From Ancylobacter polymorphus (lineage in GTDB: Bacteria > Pseudomonadota > Alphaproteobacteria > Rhizobiales > Xanthobacteraceae), in NCBI RefSeq assembly GCF_030813495.1, contig NZ_JAUSUI010000001.1, positions 1 through 64,000 on the forward strand: a stretch of DNA of 64,000 nucleotides. The letters run 5' to 3'. A program made the position numbers and the translations under genes. The first letter of the stretch is position 1; every line of letters begins with the position of its first letter. The notes under the pieces are model-generated. The model ran no database searches. It had not been told where the DNA came from and saw only the letters and a program-made list of their open reading frames with translations. Shown in pieces: positions 55,406-64,000 of this stretch.

Positions 55406-56351
55406 TGGGGAGATTCCGCGACAGCGCGTCCAGCACGGCCATGCGGACGGCGACGCCCATCTCGACCTGCTCGCGGATGAGGGACTGGGCGCCGTCGGCC
55501 ACCGCCGAATCGATCTCGACGCCGCGATTCATCGGGCCGGGATGCATCACCAAAGCGTCGGGCTTCGCAAAGCGCAGCTTGGCCTCGTCCAGCCCCCAGA
55601 AGTGGAAATACTCTTTGACCGAAGGCACATAGGAGCCGTTCATGCGTTCGCGCTGCAGCCGCAGCATCATCACGATGTCCACATCCGCCAGCCCCTCGCG
55701 CATGTCGCCATAGACGGTGACGCCGAAGCGCTCGATGCCCTTGGGCAGCAGGGTCGGCGGGGCGATGACCCGCACCTGCGCGCCGAGCGCCTGCAGCAGC
55801 AGCATGTTGGAGCGGGCGACGCGCGAATGGGTGATGTCGCCGCAGATGGCGACGGTCAGTCCTTCGATCCGGCCCTTGTTGCGGCGGATGGTGAGCGCGT
55901 CGAGCAGCGCCTGGGTGGGGTGCTCATGGGCGCCATCGCCGGCATTGACCACGGCGCAGTCGACCTTGCGGGCGAGCAGCTCCACCGCGCCGGAGGCGCT
56001 GTGGCGGACGATCAGCACGTCCGGGTGCATGGCGTTGAGCGTCGCGGCAGTGTCGATGAGCGTCTCGCCCTTCTTCACCGAGGAGGTGGAGACCGACATG
56101 TTCATCACATCGGCGCCGAGGCGCTTGCCGGCGATCTCGAACGAGGCCTGCGTGCGGGTCGAGGCCTCGAAGAACAGGTTGATCTGGGTACGCCCGCGCA
56201 GGGTGGCCCGTTTCTTCTCCACCTGGCGGTTGAGAAGCACGAACTCTTCGGCAAGGTCGAGCAGGCCGACGATCTCCTGAGGAGACAGGCCCTCGATGCC
56301 GAGCAGGTGGCGGCGCGGAAGGGTGAAGCTGGCAGTCGGGTTCGATGTCAT
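55398..56351 (-). CDS. pyrB: Aspartate carbamoyltransferase catalytic subunit
   Basis: 317 residues. The carbamoyl-phosphate site STRTQASFE is intact and the later [11 protein letters not shown] and [11 protein letters not shown] are family motifs. It joins aspartate and carbamoyl phosphate to carbamoylaspartate, the first committed step of pyrimidine synthesis. ATG 56351 is the natural start. The pair with pyrX overlaps by 8 nt. No pyrI-like regulatory gene is nearby, which suits PyrB-PyrX assemblies. Confidence 0.95.
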   Translation of the reverse strand: MTSNPTASFTLPRRHLLGIEGLSPQEIVGLLDLAEEFVLLNRQVEKKRATLRGRTQINLFFEASTRTQASFEIAGKRLGADVMNMSVSTSSVKKGETLIDTAATLNAMHPDVLIVRHSASGAVELLARKVDCAVVNAGDGAHEHPTQALLDALTIRRNKGRIEGLTVAICGDITHSRVARSNMLLLQALGAQVRVIAPPTLLPKGIERFGVTVYGDMREGLADVDIVMMLRLQRERMNGSYVPSVKEYFHFWGLDEAKLRFAKPDALVMHPGPMNRGVEIDSAVADGAQSLIREQVEMGVAVRMAVLDALSRNLPNA

Positions 56352-56433
56352 ATCGAAGTCGGCTGGATAGAGGCGGCGGGGGGCGACGGCAAGCGCTTTA
56401 GCGCCGCATGGCGCATTTCTCCGCGCCTTTCCC

Positions 56434-57366
56434 TTAGAGATAAGCGACGGCGGCGATCACCAGCGGCATGGTGATAGCGGCGAGCAGCGTCTGCACGGTG
56501 AGGATTTCCGCCAGCAGCGGCGCGTCGCCGCCCATCTGCCGGGCCAGCACATAGCCGTTCGGCGCCGAGGGAACGGCGGTGCTCACCGCGACAACGAGCA
56601 GATCGATTTCGCGCAGGCCGAGCATGAGGCCGATGGCCACGCCGAGGGCGGGCAGCACGGCCAGCTTGACGAGACAGGTGAAGCCGGTGGCAAGGCGCGG
56701 GCGGCGCAGATTCTCCAGCCGCAGCCCGGCGCCCACGACCAAAAGGCCGAGCGCCAGCGAGGAACGGCCGAGAATGTCGCCGAAGGTCATCAGCACCGCC
56801 GGAACCGGCAGGTGCAGCGCGTTGATCAGCGCGCCGATGCCGCAGGACCAGATGAACGGGTTGCGCAGGATTTGCAGAATCAGCGCGCGGTTGCTGGCGG
56901 CGCCGTTCTCGCCATGGCGCGCCAGCACGATGACGCTGAGCGTGTTGAGCACGGGAATCATCACCGCCAGCCCGACGGCGGCCACCGCCAGCCCGCGCGG
57001 GCCGGCAATCGAGCCGGAAATGGCGAGGACGATATAGGTGTTCCAGCGCAGCGCGCCCTGGAACACCGAGGTGTAGCTGGGCCCGGCGAGGCCGAGCGCC
57101 CGGCACAGGGTGGGGCGGGCCAGCGACAGCACCACCCCGACGATGGCGATGGCGCCGAGCAGGGCGGTGGACACTTCCAGCACCGCCACCTCGCCAAGGT
57201 CGGCCCGGGCGATGCTGACCACGAGCAGGGCGGGGAACAGGATGAAATAGGTCAGCCGTTCCAGCGCGATCCAGTGCGAATCCTCGGGTAGCAGCCCGCG
57301 CTTCAGCACGGCGCCCAGCGCGATGATGAGGAACACCGGCACCAGCGCGCCGAGCACAGCGGACAT
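56434..57366 (-). CDS. AEC (auxin efflux carrier) family transporter
   Basis: 310 residues with about ten predicted membrane helices, beginning [26 protein letters not shown]. The signature [23 protein letters not shown] and the C-terminal [16 protein letters not shown] are those of the AEC family, whose substrates include malate, auxin and other carboxylates; the substrate here is unknown. It lies 24 nt after the ruvX gene on the same strand, so the two may be cotranscribed. Confidence 0.85.
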   Translation of the reverse strand: MSAVLGALVPVFLIIALGAVLKRGLLPEDSHWIALERLTYFILFPALLVVSIARADLGEVAVLEVSTALLGAIAIVGVVLSLARPTLCRALGLAGPSYTSVFQGALRWNTYIVLAISGSIAGPRGLAVAAVGLAVMIPVLNTLSVIVLARHGENGAASNRALILQILRNPFIWSCGIGALINALHLPVPAVLMTFGDILGRSSLALGLLVVGAGLRLENLRRPRLATGFTCLVKLAVLPALGVAIGLMLGLREIDLLVVAVSTAVPSAPNGYVLARQMGGDAPLLAEILTVQTLLAAITMPLVIAAVAYL

Positions 57367-57390
57367 GTCGGCCCGGCTCCCCTAACCAGC

Positions 57391-57873
57391 TCAGCCCGGA
57401 CCGGCGAGGAAGCGCAGCCGGTCCAGCGCGCCCTGCAGGATGAAGGCGGCGGCCTGCTGGTCCACCACCTCGGCGCGGCGGGCGCGGCTCATATCCATGG
57501 CGATCATGTCGCGCTCGACGGCGGCGGTGGACAGCCGCTCGTCCCACAGGATGATCGGCAATTCGGTCAGCCGGGCGAGATTGCGGGCGAAGGCGCGGGA
57601 GGATTGCGCGCGCGGGCCCTCGCTGCCGTCCATGTTCACCGGCAGGCCGAGCACGATGCCCACCGCGCCCCGTGCGGCGCCGAGGGAAAGAATGCGCGCG
57701 GCATCGGGGGTGAACTGCTTGCGGGCGATGGTTTCCACCGGGGCGGCGAGGCGCCGGTCGGGATCGGACGAGGCGACGCCGATGGTCTTGGTGCCGAGGT
57801 CGAGCCCGATCAGCCCGCCGCGAGGCGGCAGGAGCGGGGCGGCATCGGTGATGGTGAGGATCGGGGCGGCCAT
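57391..57873 (-). CDS. ruvX: Holliday junction resolvase-like RuvX (YqgF)
   Basis: 160 residues, RNase H-like fold with LIGLDLGTKTIGVASSD, VLGLPVNMDGSEGPRAQSSRAFA and ILWDERLSTAAVERDM. YqgF is thought to mature 16S rRNA ends and resolve nucleic acid junctions. An ATG at 57873 is preferred; another in-frame ATG at 57891 would add six residues. The UPF0173 gene is divergent on the + strand. Confidence 0.9.
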   Translation of the reverse strand: MAAPILTITDAAPLLPPRGGLIGLDLGTKTIGVASSDPDRRLAAPVETIARKQFTPDAARILSLGAARGAVGIVLGLPVNMDGSEGPRAQSSRAFARNLARLTELPIILWDERLSTAAVERDMIAMDMSRARRAEVVDQQAAAFILQGALDRLRFLAGPG

Positions 57874-57991
57874 GGCGGCATCGCCTAGCATGGCCGCGCG
57901 CGCCGCGCCATCGCGGCGGGCGGCCCGGGCTTGTGCCGGCGGGAGCACACCCTATCTTCCCCGCGCTCCCTGCAATGAAAGAGGCACGGCG

Positions 57992-58696
57992 ATGAAGATC
58001 ACCTGGTTCGGCCACGCGGCGTTTCGGCTCGATTTCGCCGGCACCTCGGTTCTGATCGACCCCTTCCTTACCGGCAACCCCGCCTTTTCAGGCGATTTCG
58101 GCGCCGCCATTGCCGGTGTGTCGCATGTGCTGCTGACCCACGGCCATGGCGACCATGTCGGCGACACGGTGGCGATCGCCCGCACCAATGAGGCGACCGT
58201 GGTGGCCAATGCCGATCTCGCCAGCTGGCTCGGCCATCAGGGCGTCGCCAAGCTGGAGCCGATGAACACCGGGGGCACGATCCATCAGGACGGCTTCACC
58301 GTCTCCATGGTGCGCGCCGACCATTCCTCGGGAATGATGGAAGAGGGGCGCACGGTCTATCTCGGCAATGCCAATGGTCTCATCGTCAAGGCGCCGGGCG
58401 AACCCACCGTCTGGCATATGGGCGATACCGACATCTTCTCGGACATGGGCCTCATCGCCGAATTGCACAAGCCGGATGTGGTGATCGTGCCGATCGGCGA
58501 CCGCTTCACCATGGGGCCGGAACTCGCCGCCGTCGCGGTCTCGCGCTATCTCGGCGGCCTCACCATCATTCCTGCGCATTACGCGACGTTCGGCCTGCTG
58601 GAACCGGGCGCCGAGCGCTTCGTGTCGCTGGTCGGCGAGGAGGCGACGGTGGTGGTGCCGGACAAGGGCGTGCCGGTGGCCCTCTCGCGCGGCTGA
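57992..58696 (+). CDS. UPF0173 family metal-dependent hydrolase
   Basis: 234 residues of the metallo-beta-lactamase fold. The metal-binding motif is THGHGDHVGD; MKITWFGHAAFRLD at the start and AHYATFGLLE at the end are characteristic of UPF0173 (Zn-dependent hydrolase). The substrate is unknown. ATG 57992 follows AGGCACGGCG. The regulatory gene that follows is convergent with a 7-nt gap. Confidence 0.9.
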   Translation: MKITWFGHAAFRLDFAGTSVLIDPFLTGNPAFSGDFGAAIAGVSHVLLTHGHGDHVGDTVAIARTNEATVVANADLASWLGHQGVAKLEPMNTGGTIHQDGFTVSMVRADHSSGMMEEGRTVYLGNANGLIVKAPGEPTVWHMGDTDIFSDMGLIAELHKPDVVIVPIGDRFTMGPELAAVAVSRYLGGLTIIPAHYATFGLLEPGAERFVSLVGEEATVVVPDKGVPVALSRG

Positions 58697-58703
58697 GCCG
58701 GCG

Positions 58704-59627
58704 TCAGGCGGCTTCGCGGCCGTCGAGGGCGGCGATGCCGGCGCGCACCGCCACCATCTGCCGCACCAGCGCGACAGCGATGAAATGCTCGAGCGCGTCC
58801 ATCAATTTGGGTTCGGGCAGCACGCCCGGACCGCGCGCGCCCTGATCCTCCACCCGCCGCACCAGACCCAGCGCGGTGGCCTCCTGCACGATGCCGACGA
58901 CATGCGAGCGGGAGATGCGGAAGGAGCGCGCCAGCTGCGAGATGGACAGCGGCGGGCCGTTGAGCCCGGTGCCGAACAACGCCAGCGCGATCAGCAGCCC
59001 GCCATCGCGCTCGGCGAAATGGCCGATGGCGGGAATGTCGAGCGCCGGGCGCCAGCCCGCGCGCAGCGGCTGCAACAGGGTGCGCACGAACGGCACGAGG
59101 AAGACCGGGTCGTCGATATGGCGCAGCCCGCGCTCGCCTTCCTCGGGCATCACGAGGGCGAGCGTCTTGAGCATGGTGCGCCAGCGCTCGCGGTGAATGG
59201 CCATCAGCTTCTCGGTGACGACGAGCCGGCGCCGGCGTCCGTCCGCATCCGGGGCGGGGGCGATCATGCCGAACACCCGGAAGGCGGCCAGGATGGCGCT
59301 GACCCGGCCGGGGCTGCACAGTTCGAGCGCCACCGCCTCGTTCTTCAGCCGGCCGGTAGTGAGGCCGGGTGCGCCGGGTTCCTCGAAATGCATGTCGAGA
59401 ATCAGCAGCGCCAGAACGAATCGGCCGCGGTCATTCAGCAGCCGGGTCAGCAGCACATTGCCGCGATAGGCATCGCTGAGCGAGACCGCCGCCTGGCGCG
59501 CGATCCAGGGAAAATCCGGGCGGGCCCTCAGCCGGGCGCGTTCCTGAACCTCGCCGGGCATCAGCGTCGCCCAACGGCAAACGGGGTGATCGACGGAGCG
59601 GGTCGTGGCCGAAGTGCGCGCAACCAT
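58704..59627 (-). CDS. Winged helix-turn-helix transcription regulator, unclassified
   Basis: 307 residues. It contains a possible DNA-binding part (LTTGRLKNEAVALELCSPGRVSAILAAFRVFG, about 85-115) and a second wHTH-like stretch (LSISQLARSFRISRSHVVGIVQEATALGLVRR, about 225-255). I do not recognise a single named family. Start at ATG 59627 has an ideal RBS (GAGGAGAAG); an ATG 18 bases upstream lacks one. It sits between the UPF0173 gene and two small secreted protein genes. Confidence 0.6.
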   Translation of the reverse strand: MVARTSATTRSVDHPVCRWATLMPGEVQERARLRARPDFPWIARQAAVSLSDAYRGNVLLTRLLNDRGRFVLALLILDMHFEEPGAPGLTTGRLKNEAVALELCSPGRVSAILAAFRVFGMIAPAPDADGRRRRLVVTEKLMAIHRERWRTMLKTLALVMPEEGERGLRHIDDPVFLVPFVRTLLQPLRAGWRPALDIPAIGHFAERDGGLLIALALFGTGLNGPPLSISQLARSFRISRSHVVGIVQEATALGLVRRVEDQGARGPGVLPEPKLMDALEHFIAVALVRQMVAVRAGIAALDGREAA

Positions 59628-59739
59628 TCTTCTCCTCGTGGGCATTCGGTTCGACCAATAATCGACATTGCGGCAGGGCTCAAATGGACCAATGTACGGT
59701 TCGGGTCTCCCGGCGAGATCCTGAACAGGATGTGATCAT

Positions 59740-60066
59740 ATGAGCCTCCCCTCTCGCTTCGTTCCGCTCGCGCGGCGCCTTGTGCCGGCTGCCTTCTGCG
59801 GCGGGTTTCTGGTCGCTCTCGCCGTGGGCGGTGCCGCCCCGGCCGAGGCTGCCGTCGTCTATTGCACGGGACCGGGCATTCCGGTCGGGTGCGTGGTTCG
59901 TCCGACTCCCTATGCCGCGCCCGCGGCCCGCGCCGCCGTCGCCTGCACGCGCCCGGGCTATCCCGTCGGCTGCACCGCCGGGCCGAATGTCAATGCGCGC
60001 GCTGTCGCCCGGCCGGGTCCGGGCGTCAACGTGAACGGCGGTGTCAACCGCGCGGGCGTGCGCTGA
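59740..60066 (+). CDS. Small secreted protein with two CxPGxPVGC-type repeats
   Basis: 108 residues. A signal peptide (about 1-38, with an ALAVGGAAPAEA core) is followed by two copies of a short motif, CTGPGIPVGCV (about 42-52) and CTRPGYPVGCT (about 69-79), each with a Cys pair 8 residues apart, then an Asn/Val/Gly-rich tail. I recall similar motifs in small exported proteins of rhizobia but know no function. ATG 59740 is used; the RBS is unclear. A second small secreted protein follows after 25 nt. Confidence 0.62.
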   Translation: MSLPSRFVPLARRLVPAAFCGGFLVALAVGGAAPAEAAVVYCTGPGIPVGCVVRPTPYAAPAARAAVACTRPGYPVGCTAGPNVNARAVARPGPGVNVNGGVNRAGVR

Positions 60067-60091
60067 TCATTAGTGTACCATGGAGACTGTC

Positions 60092-60394
60092 ATGAAGCTT
60101 GCGACCTTTGCCCGCGTGAGCGGGCTTTCCACGGCTGCCTGCACCGCCCTCGTGCTGCTGGCCGGCGGCGTGGCCCAGGCCGACCAGGCCGCCGGCAATG
60201 CCTGCGCCGCCTCGCTGACCGCCGATGGCAAGGCGATCTATTCCGCCGTGATGGCGGCCGGCGACAGCGGTGACCTGCGCACCATCGTCACCGACACCAC
60301 CAAGTCGCTCGCCATGTCCGGCCAGATCGACCGCGGCAATGCCCGCTCCAACGCGCAGGCGGCGGCGCAGTGCCTGGAGCAGGCGCGCTCCTGA
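60092..60394 (+). CDS. Small secreted cysteine-pair protein
   Basis: 101 residues with a signal peptide (about 1-31, VLLAGGVAQA). The mature part has two cysteines (NACAASL and AQCLEQAR) that could form one disulfide around an all-helical core, and polar sequence such as LRTIVTDTTKSLAMSGQI. No family was named. ATG 60092 follows GGAGACTGTC. It lies 25 nt after the repeat protein and ahead of a hairpin terminator. Confidence 0.6.
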   Translation: MKLATFARVSGLSTAACTALVLLAGGVAQADQAAGNACAASLTADGKAIYSAVMAAGDSGDLRTIVTDTTKSLAMSGQIDRGNARSNAQAAAQCLEQARS

Positions 60395-60412
60395 CGCCCG
60401 GCGTCACAGGCG

Positions 60413-60444
60413 AGGGCCGGTCGCCGCGCGCGGCCGGCCCTTTG
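60413..60444 (+). terminator. Possible terminator after the small secreted genes
   Basis: AGGGCCGG (60413-60420) pairs with CCGGCCCT (60434-60441) around a GC-rich loop and runs into TTTGCTTA. Confidence 0.5.
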
Positions 60445-60574
60445 CTTATGGTGGCGGGCTCGCCCGGCATCCGAATCCCCGGCCGCTTGAGCGCGAGCGT
60501 AGTGCCGCGCGTTGCGGGGCGCGGTGCGTGCCTGCTATAGGGCGCGCATCGGTTTCAGCGGATTGGGAATTCGG

Positions 60575-60862
60575 ATGTCGGTCGATCAGGCGACGGTCCG
60601 GCGGGTGGCGCATCTGGCGCGCATCGCCGTGACAGAGGACGAGGTGGCCCACCTCCAGGGCGAGCTCAACGCCATCCTCGCCTTCGTGGAACAGCTCGGC
60701 GAAGTCGACACGGACGGCGTCGAGCCGATGACCAGCGTCATTCCCATGACCCTGCCGCTGCGGGCCGACGTGGTGAGCGACGGATTCTACCCCGAACGCG
60801 TGCTCGCCAACGCCCCGGCGGCCGAAGACGGCTTCTTCGCCGTCCCGAAAGTGGTGGAGTGA
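60575..60862 (+). CDS. gatC: Asp-tRNA(Asn)/Glu-tRNA(Gln) amidotransferase subunit C
   Basis: 95 residues with [39 protein letters not shown] and the C-terminal FFAVPKVVE, both typical of GatC. It stabilises the GatCAB complex that transamidates mischarged Glu-tRNA(Gln). ATG 60575 follows GGGAATTCGG; upstream in-frame codons have no homology. The gatA gene starts 5 nt later. gatB is not in the window. Confidence 0.95.
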   Translation: MSVDQATVRRVAHLARIAVTEDEVAHLQGELNAILAFVEQLGEVDTDGVEPMTSVIPMTLPLRADVVSDGFYPERVLANAPAAEDGFFAVPKVVE

Positions 60863-60867
60863 GCCTC

Positions 60868-62349
60868 ATGACCGATCTCACCCGCCTCTCCCTCACCGCC
60901 GCCCGCGAAGGGCTGGCCGAGGGCCATTTCACCGCCACCGAGCTGACGCAGGCCTATCTCGGCGCGATCGAGACCGCCGGCGCGCTCAACGCCTATGTGC
61001 TGGCGACGCCGGAAAAGGCGCTCGCCATGGCCAAGGCCAGCGATGCCCGCTACGCCAAGGGCGAGGCCGGGCCGCTCGACGGCCTGCCGCTCGGGGTGAA
61101 GGACAATTACGCGGTGGAGGGCGTGCGCACCACGGCCGGCTCCAACATCCTCAAGAACTTCGTGCCGCCCTACGAATCGACCGTCACCTCGCGCCTGTGG
61201 GGCGATGGCGCGGTGCTGCTGGGCAAGCTGAACCAGGACGAGTTCGCCATGGGCTCTTCCACCGAATCGAGCGCCTTCGGCCCGACGGTGAACCCGTGGC
61301 GGCGCGCCGGCTCGACCCAGCCCCTGGTGCCCGGTGGCTCTTCCGGCGGCTCGGCGGCGGCGGTGGCGGCGCATCTTTGCGCCGGCGCGGCGGGCACCGA
61401 TACCGGCGGCTCGATCCGCCAGCCGGCGGCGTTCACCGGCACGGTGGGCATCAAGCCGACCTATGGCCGCTGCTCGCGCTGGGGCATCGTCGCCTATGCC
61501 TCCTCGCTCGACCAGGCCGGGCCGATCGCCCGCTCGGTCAACGACGCGGCGCTGCTGCTGCGCTCCATGGCCGGCCACGACCCGAAGGATTCGACCAGCG
61601 TCGACCGGGCGGTGCCGGATTATGAGGCGGCGGTCGGCGCCTCGGTAAAGGGCAAGCGCATCGGCATTCCGCGCGAATACCGCGTCGACGGCATGTCGCC
61701 GGAAATCGTCGCGCTGTGGGACAAGGGCGCCGACATGCTGCGCTCCGCCGGGGCCGAGATCGTCGACATCAGCCTGCCGCACACCAAATACGCGCTGCCG
61801 TCCTATTACATCGTGGCGCTGGCGGAGGCCTCCTCCAACCTCGCGCGCTATGACGGCGTGCGCTATGGCGAGCGCGTGCCCGGCCGCGACATCGTCGAGA
61901 TGTATGAGAAGACCCGCGCCAGCGGCTTCGGCGCGGAAGTGCGCCGGCGCATCATGATCGGCACCTATGTGCTCTCGGCCGGCTATTACGACGCCTATTA
62001 CCTCAAGGCGCAGAAGGTCCGCACGCTGATCAAGCGCGACTTCGAGACTGTCTTCGCGGATGGCATCGACGCCGTTCTGGCGCCCGCCACCCCGTCGCCG
62101 GCCTTCGGCATTGGCGAGAAATCCGGCGCCGACCCGGTGGCGATGTATCTGGAAGACGTGTTCACGGTGACGCTGAACATGGCCGGCCTGCCCGGCATCG
62201 CCGTGCCGGCGGGACGCTCGGCCGAGGGGTTGCCGCTCGGCCTGCAGCTGATCGGCCGGCCGTTCGGCGAGGAGGCGCTGTTCTCGCTCGGCCAGGTGAT
62301 CGAGGAGGCCGCCGGCCGCTTCGAGGTCTCCGACCGCTGGTGGGAGTGA
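60868..62349 (+). CDS. gatA: Asp-tRNA(Asn)/Glu-tRNA(Gln) amidotransferase subunit A
   Basis: 493 residues of the amidase signature family with the Lys78-Ser158-Ser182 triad ([23 protein letters not shown]). It liberates ammonia from glutamine for GatB. ATG 60868 follows GTGGAG; the GTG 60859 nearby would overlap gatC. It lies 3 nt before the chorismate mutase gene. The long rhizobial form without gatB next to it is common. Confidence 0.95.
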   Translation: MTDLTRLSLTAAREGLAEGHFTATELTQAYLGAIETAGALNAYVLATPEKALAMAKASDARYAKGEAGPLDGLPLGVKDNYAVEGVRTTAGSNILKNFVPPYESTVTSRLWGDGAVLLGKLNQDEFAMGSSTESSAFGPTVNPWRRAGSTQPLVPGGSSGGSAAAVAAHLCAGAAGTDTGGSIRQPAAFTGTVGIKPTYGRCSRWGIVAYASSLDQAGPIARSVNDAALLLRSMAGHDPKDSTSVDRAVPDYEAAVGASVKGKRIGIPREYRVDGMSPEIVALWDKGADMLRSAGAEIVDISLPHTKYALPSYYIVALAEASSNLARYDGVRYGERVPGRDIVEMYEKTRASGFGAEVRRRIMIGTYVLSAGYYDAYYLKAQKVRTLIKRDFETVFADGIDAVLAPATPSPAFGIGEKSGADPVAMYLEDVFTVTLNMAGLPGIAVPAGRSAEGLPLGLQLIGRPFGEEALFSLGQVIEEAAGRFEVSDRWWE

Positions 62350-62352
62350 GCC

Positions 62353-62646
62353 ATGCCGCGCCTGCCCGCCAATGAGCGTTCGCTGGCGCCGTTCCGCGCC
62401 GAGATCGACGCCATCGATGCCGAGATCGTCGAGCTGCTGGCCCGGCGTCTGGAGGTGGTCAAGCACGTCATCGCGGTGAAGAAGGTGGAAGGCCTCGCGG
62501 CCTTCCTGCCCGAGCGGGTGGAAGACGTGATCGACAAGGTCAGCGCCCATGCCGAGACCAAGGGCGTGCCGCCCGAACTGGTGGAAAAGCTCTGGCGCCA
62601 GCTGATCGACTGGGTGATCGCCTATGAGAATGAGCGGCTGGGCTGA
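62353..62646 (+). CDS. Chorismate mutase (AroQ class)
   Basis: 97 residues, all helical. The pattern RAEIDAIDAEIVELLARRLEVVKHVIAVKK contains the conserved arginine and lysines of the AroQ active site, and the C-terminal EKLWRQLIDWVIAYEN matches the last helix. It converts chorismate to prephenate for phenylalanine and tyrosine, or acts in a secondary route. ATG 62353 is 3 nt after gatA, so the two are cotranscribed. Confidence 0.88.
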   Translation: MPRLPANERSLAPFRAEIDAIDAEIVELLARRLEVVKHVIAVKKVEGLAAFLPERVEDVIDKVSAHAETKGVPPELVEKLWRQLIDWVIAYENERLG

Positions 62647-62687
62647 GGGCGCGCGTTGCTAAGAGATCCGCCGGTCGTGCGCCTTGG

Positions 62688-62716
62688 TTGACGTCACATT
62701 CGACCAAAGTTATGGG
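62688..62716 (+). promoter_or_regulatory. Putative promoter of the glycosyltransferase gene
   Basis: TTGACG (62688-62693), a 17-bp spacer and TATGGG (62711-62716) precede the AT-rich gene; the ATG is 20 nt further. A TATATT a little downstream is another candidate -10. Confidence 0.4.
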
Positions 62717-62736
62717 TCGGTATATTGTTACGGCAA

Positions 62737-63837
62737 ATGGACGTTGCGGTGAGTACGGGATCTACCGGCAAAACTGGGCTACGGATCGCTTTGTGCGGCA
62801 TCGTCAAGAACGAGGCGCCTTATCTTATTGACTGGATTTCATGGCATCGTGCGCTGGGGTTCACAGATTTTATTATTGCCGATAATGACAGCACAGATGG
62901 TACCGAAGAAATATTAGCGCAATTGCAGCAAAGGCATATTTTGCGCACCTTCAGGGTGCCGACGCGCTTTCATTGGAATCCGCAACGAGATGCCTATGTG
63001 CATGCTGCTGGGCTGGCGTCGCGGCTGGGACTCGATTGGATTGCCTTCTTTGATGCCGATGAGTTTCTTATGCCCTCTGGGCAAAACGAAAGTCTTCCGG
63101 CTTTCCTGGGCGATCTTCCAAATGACTGTGGGTCTATTTCGGTTAACTGGGCTGTTTATGGCTCGTCTGGCCATATCAACGCTTCAAGCGAGCCTGTTCC
63201 GTACCGCTTTACGCGACGCTCGCCAATGTCCAGTGATCCCACCTCAGATGCTGGCATCAATCTTCAATATAAATCAATCATTCGGCCTACGGCCTTTGCA
63301 GGCAAGATGCCGAACTCCCATCACATGCATCTAAAGAGCGGCTTCAGCCATTGGGCAGTCGATCGAGAGCCGCTTATAATAAAGAATAAAGTTGGAGGTG
63401 TATCAGATCGTATTGTATGGGCGCCATTTCGTTTGAATCATTATGTTGTACGCTCTTGGAGTGAATTTTATAAGAAAAAAATGACACGTGGCCTCGCGGA
63501 TGATCAGAGTTTAACACGAAGCGTTCGTTTCTTTCAGTACCATGATTTGAATGATATAGAGGAGGTTGTTCCTCTCTGGCTAAAGGCTGAATTTGACAGA
63601 AAACGTAAGTCGTTGATTAAAATTCTTGATAATGAAAAATTAATCGATGGCGCAAATCGAGAGATCGTTGAGTTTATCCCGCCACCAATATCTGATTTGA
63701 AATACGGTCTAAATGAACTTAATTTATTGAATGCGAACATTCCAAAACGATACCCAAAACTGATTAGATCGATACATAATATGAAGTCGACTTTCAGGAG
63801 ATTTTTCCCCGAAAAGATAGAGTATTTGAATTGGTGA
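62737..63837 (+). CDS. Glycosyltransferase family 2-like protein (low GC)
   Basis: 366 residues. A GT-A fold is shown by IALCGIVKNEAPYLIDWI, the sugar-nucleotide region ADNDSTDGTEEIL and the metal-binding FFDADEFL (DxD-like). This is the Glyco_tranf_2_4 type found in polysaccharide and lipopolysaccharide loci. The gene and its 3' flank are visibly AT-rich (many AAA, TTA, ATA codons), unlike the GC-rich neighbours, which suggests horizontal transfer. ATG 62737 is the first good start; a TTG at 62725 would add four residues. The acceptor is unknown. Confidence 0.85.
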   Translation: MDVAVSTGSTGKTGLRIALCGIVKNEAPYLIDWISWHRALGFTDFIIADNDSTDGTEEILAQLQQRHILRTFRVPTRFHWNPQRDAYVHAAGLASRLGLDWIAFFDADEFLMPSGQNESLPAFLGDLPNDCGSISVNWAVYGSSGHINASSEPVPYRFTRRSPMSSDPTSDAGINLQYKSIIRPTAFAGKMPNSHHMHLKSGFSHWAVDREPLIIKNKVGGVSDRIVWAPFRLNHYVVRSWSEFYKKKMTRGLADDQSLTRSVRFFQYHDLNDIEEVVPLWLKAEFDRKRKSLIKILDNEKLIDGANREIVEFIPPPISDLKYGLNELNLLNANIPKRYPKLIRSIHNMKSTFRRFFPEKIEYLNW

Positions 63838-63905
63838 TGGGAAGGCGCAGGTGCGATCTTTTTCAGTTTATTGTGTGAGTCTTTTTCTATAATTTTGGGC
63901 AGAAT

Positions 63906-64000
63906 CTAATCGCGCTCTGCGGAAAGTTCATGTTGATTGTTATCTGTCCAGTCGGCAAATTGCGCGGCGTTGCGGCAGAAGCCGGGAACCGGCGCGGGCG
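63906..64000 (-). CDS. 3' end of an unidentified gene (partial)
   Basis: Reading on the - strand from the right edge, a frame of about 30 residues (ending in ...LSAERD, preceded by PAPVPGFCRNAAQFADW-like sequence) stops at TAG 63908-63906. The sequence returns to high GC here. The piece is too short to name a family. Confidence 0.35.
   Translation of the reverse strand, partial: PAPVPGFCRNAAQFADWTDNNQHELSAERD

Noticed and set aside
52199-55480. 1093-codon open frame on the + strand across dprA, plsY and pyrX
   Set aside because: It runs antisense to three well-supported genes and has low-complexity sequence.

Overview
The window is one continuous piece of a GC-rich alphaproteobacterial chromosome, most likely order Hyphomicrobiales (Rhizobiales), and plausibly family Xanthobacteraceae or a close relative. 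The evidence is the S10-spc-alpha ribosomal cluster with adk between secY and rpsM and with no infA, rpmJ or rpsD. It also includes DivK, EipB and several alphaproteobacterial small families (DUF1489, DUF3572), a pyrB/pyrX pair, and a DNA polymerase IV with an N-terminal zinc-finger-like extension. Family placement is inference; no rRNA gene is present.

Layout. 1-14.4 kb: the end of tuf, then rpsJ to rpsQ (S10), rplN to adk (spc) and rpsM to rplQ (alpha), all on the + strand, with hairpins and one good promoter at the operon borders. 14.5-18.8 kb: a Deg-type protease, RarA, a FluC/CrcB fluoride channel and an RluC-type pseudouridine synthase. 18.9-31.3 kb: a polysaccharide deacetylase, tRNA-Leu(GAG), LipB, acylphosphatase, MgtE, a YdcF-like protein, small families, a GST, PanC, a VWA/J-domain pair, a DacA-type carboxypeptidase with a SPOR domain, and a phasin. 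31.6-35.7 kb: ClpS/ClpA and AzlC/AzlD. 35.7-41.8 kb: a HIT protein, a FemAB-like acyltransferase, a GDPD, RidA, EipB, a frameshifted dinB, a DUF3572 protein and DivK. 42.2-57.9 kb: rpmG, MFS, NUDIX, DUF983, rnr, topA, dprA, plsY, pyrX, pyrB, AEC transporter and ruvX, mostly on the - strand, with a DHA2-type efflux pump inserted on the + strand between rnr and topA. 58.0-62.6 kb: a UPF0173 hydrolase, a helix-turn-helix regulator, two small secreted proteins, gatC-gatA and a chorismate mutase. 62.7-63.9 kb: an AT-rich glycosyltransferase that looks horizontally acquired. The last ~95 bases return to high GC and seem to carry the 3' end of another gene.

Functional themes are translation and protein export (ribosomal cluster, SecY, RpoA, GatCA, tRNA-Leu, L33), protein quality control (Deg, ClpSA, J-domain protein), envelope maintenance (EipB, DacA-SPOR, YdcF, PlsY), DNA maintenance (RarA, DinB, TopA, DprA, RuvX) and pyrimidine/cofactor synthesis (PyrB/PyrX, PanC, LipB).

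No CRISPR array, phage, insertion sequence or clear defence system was seen. The most interesting signals are these: a one-base frameshift in dinB; two evenly spaced dyads just upstream of a near-consensus phasin promoter; hairpins at nearly every junction of the alpha operon and around the rplO stop codon; a catalytically dead dihydroorotase homologue; an uncatalogued 41-residue membrane peptide with its own promoter; a tandem pair of secreted cysteine proteins; and the low-GC glycosyltransferase island.
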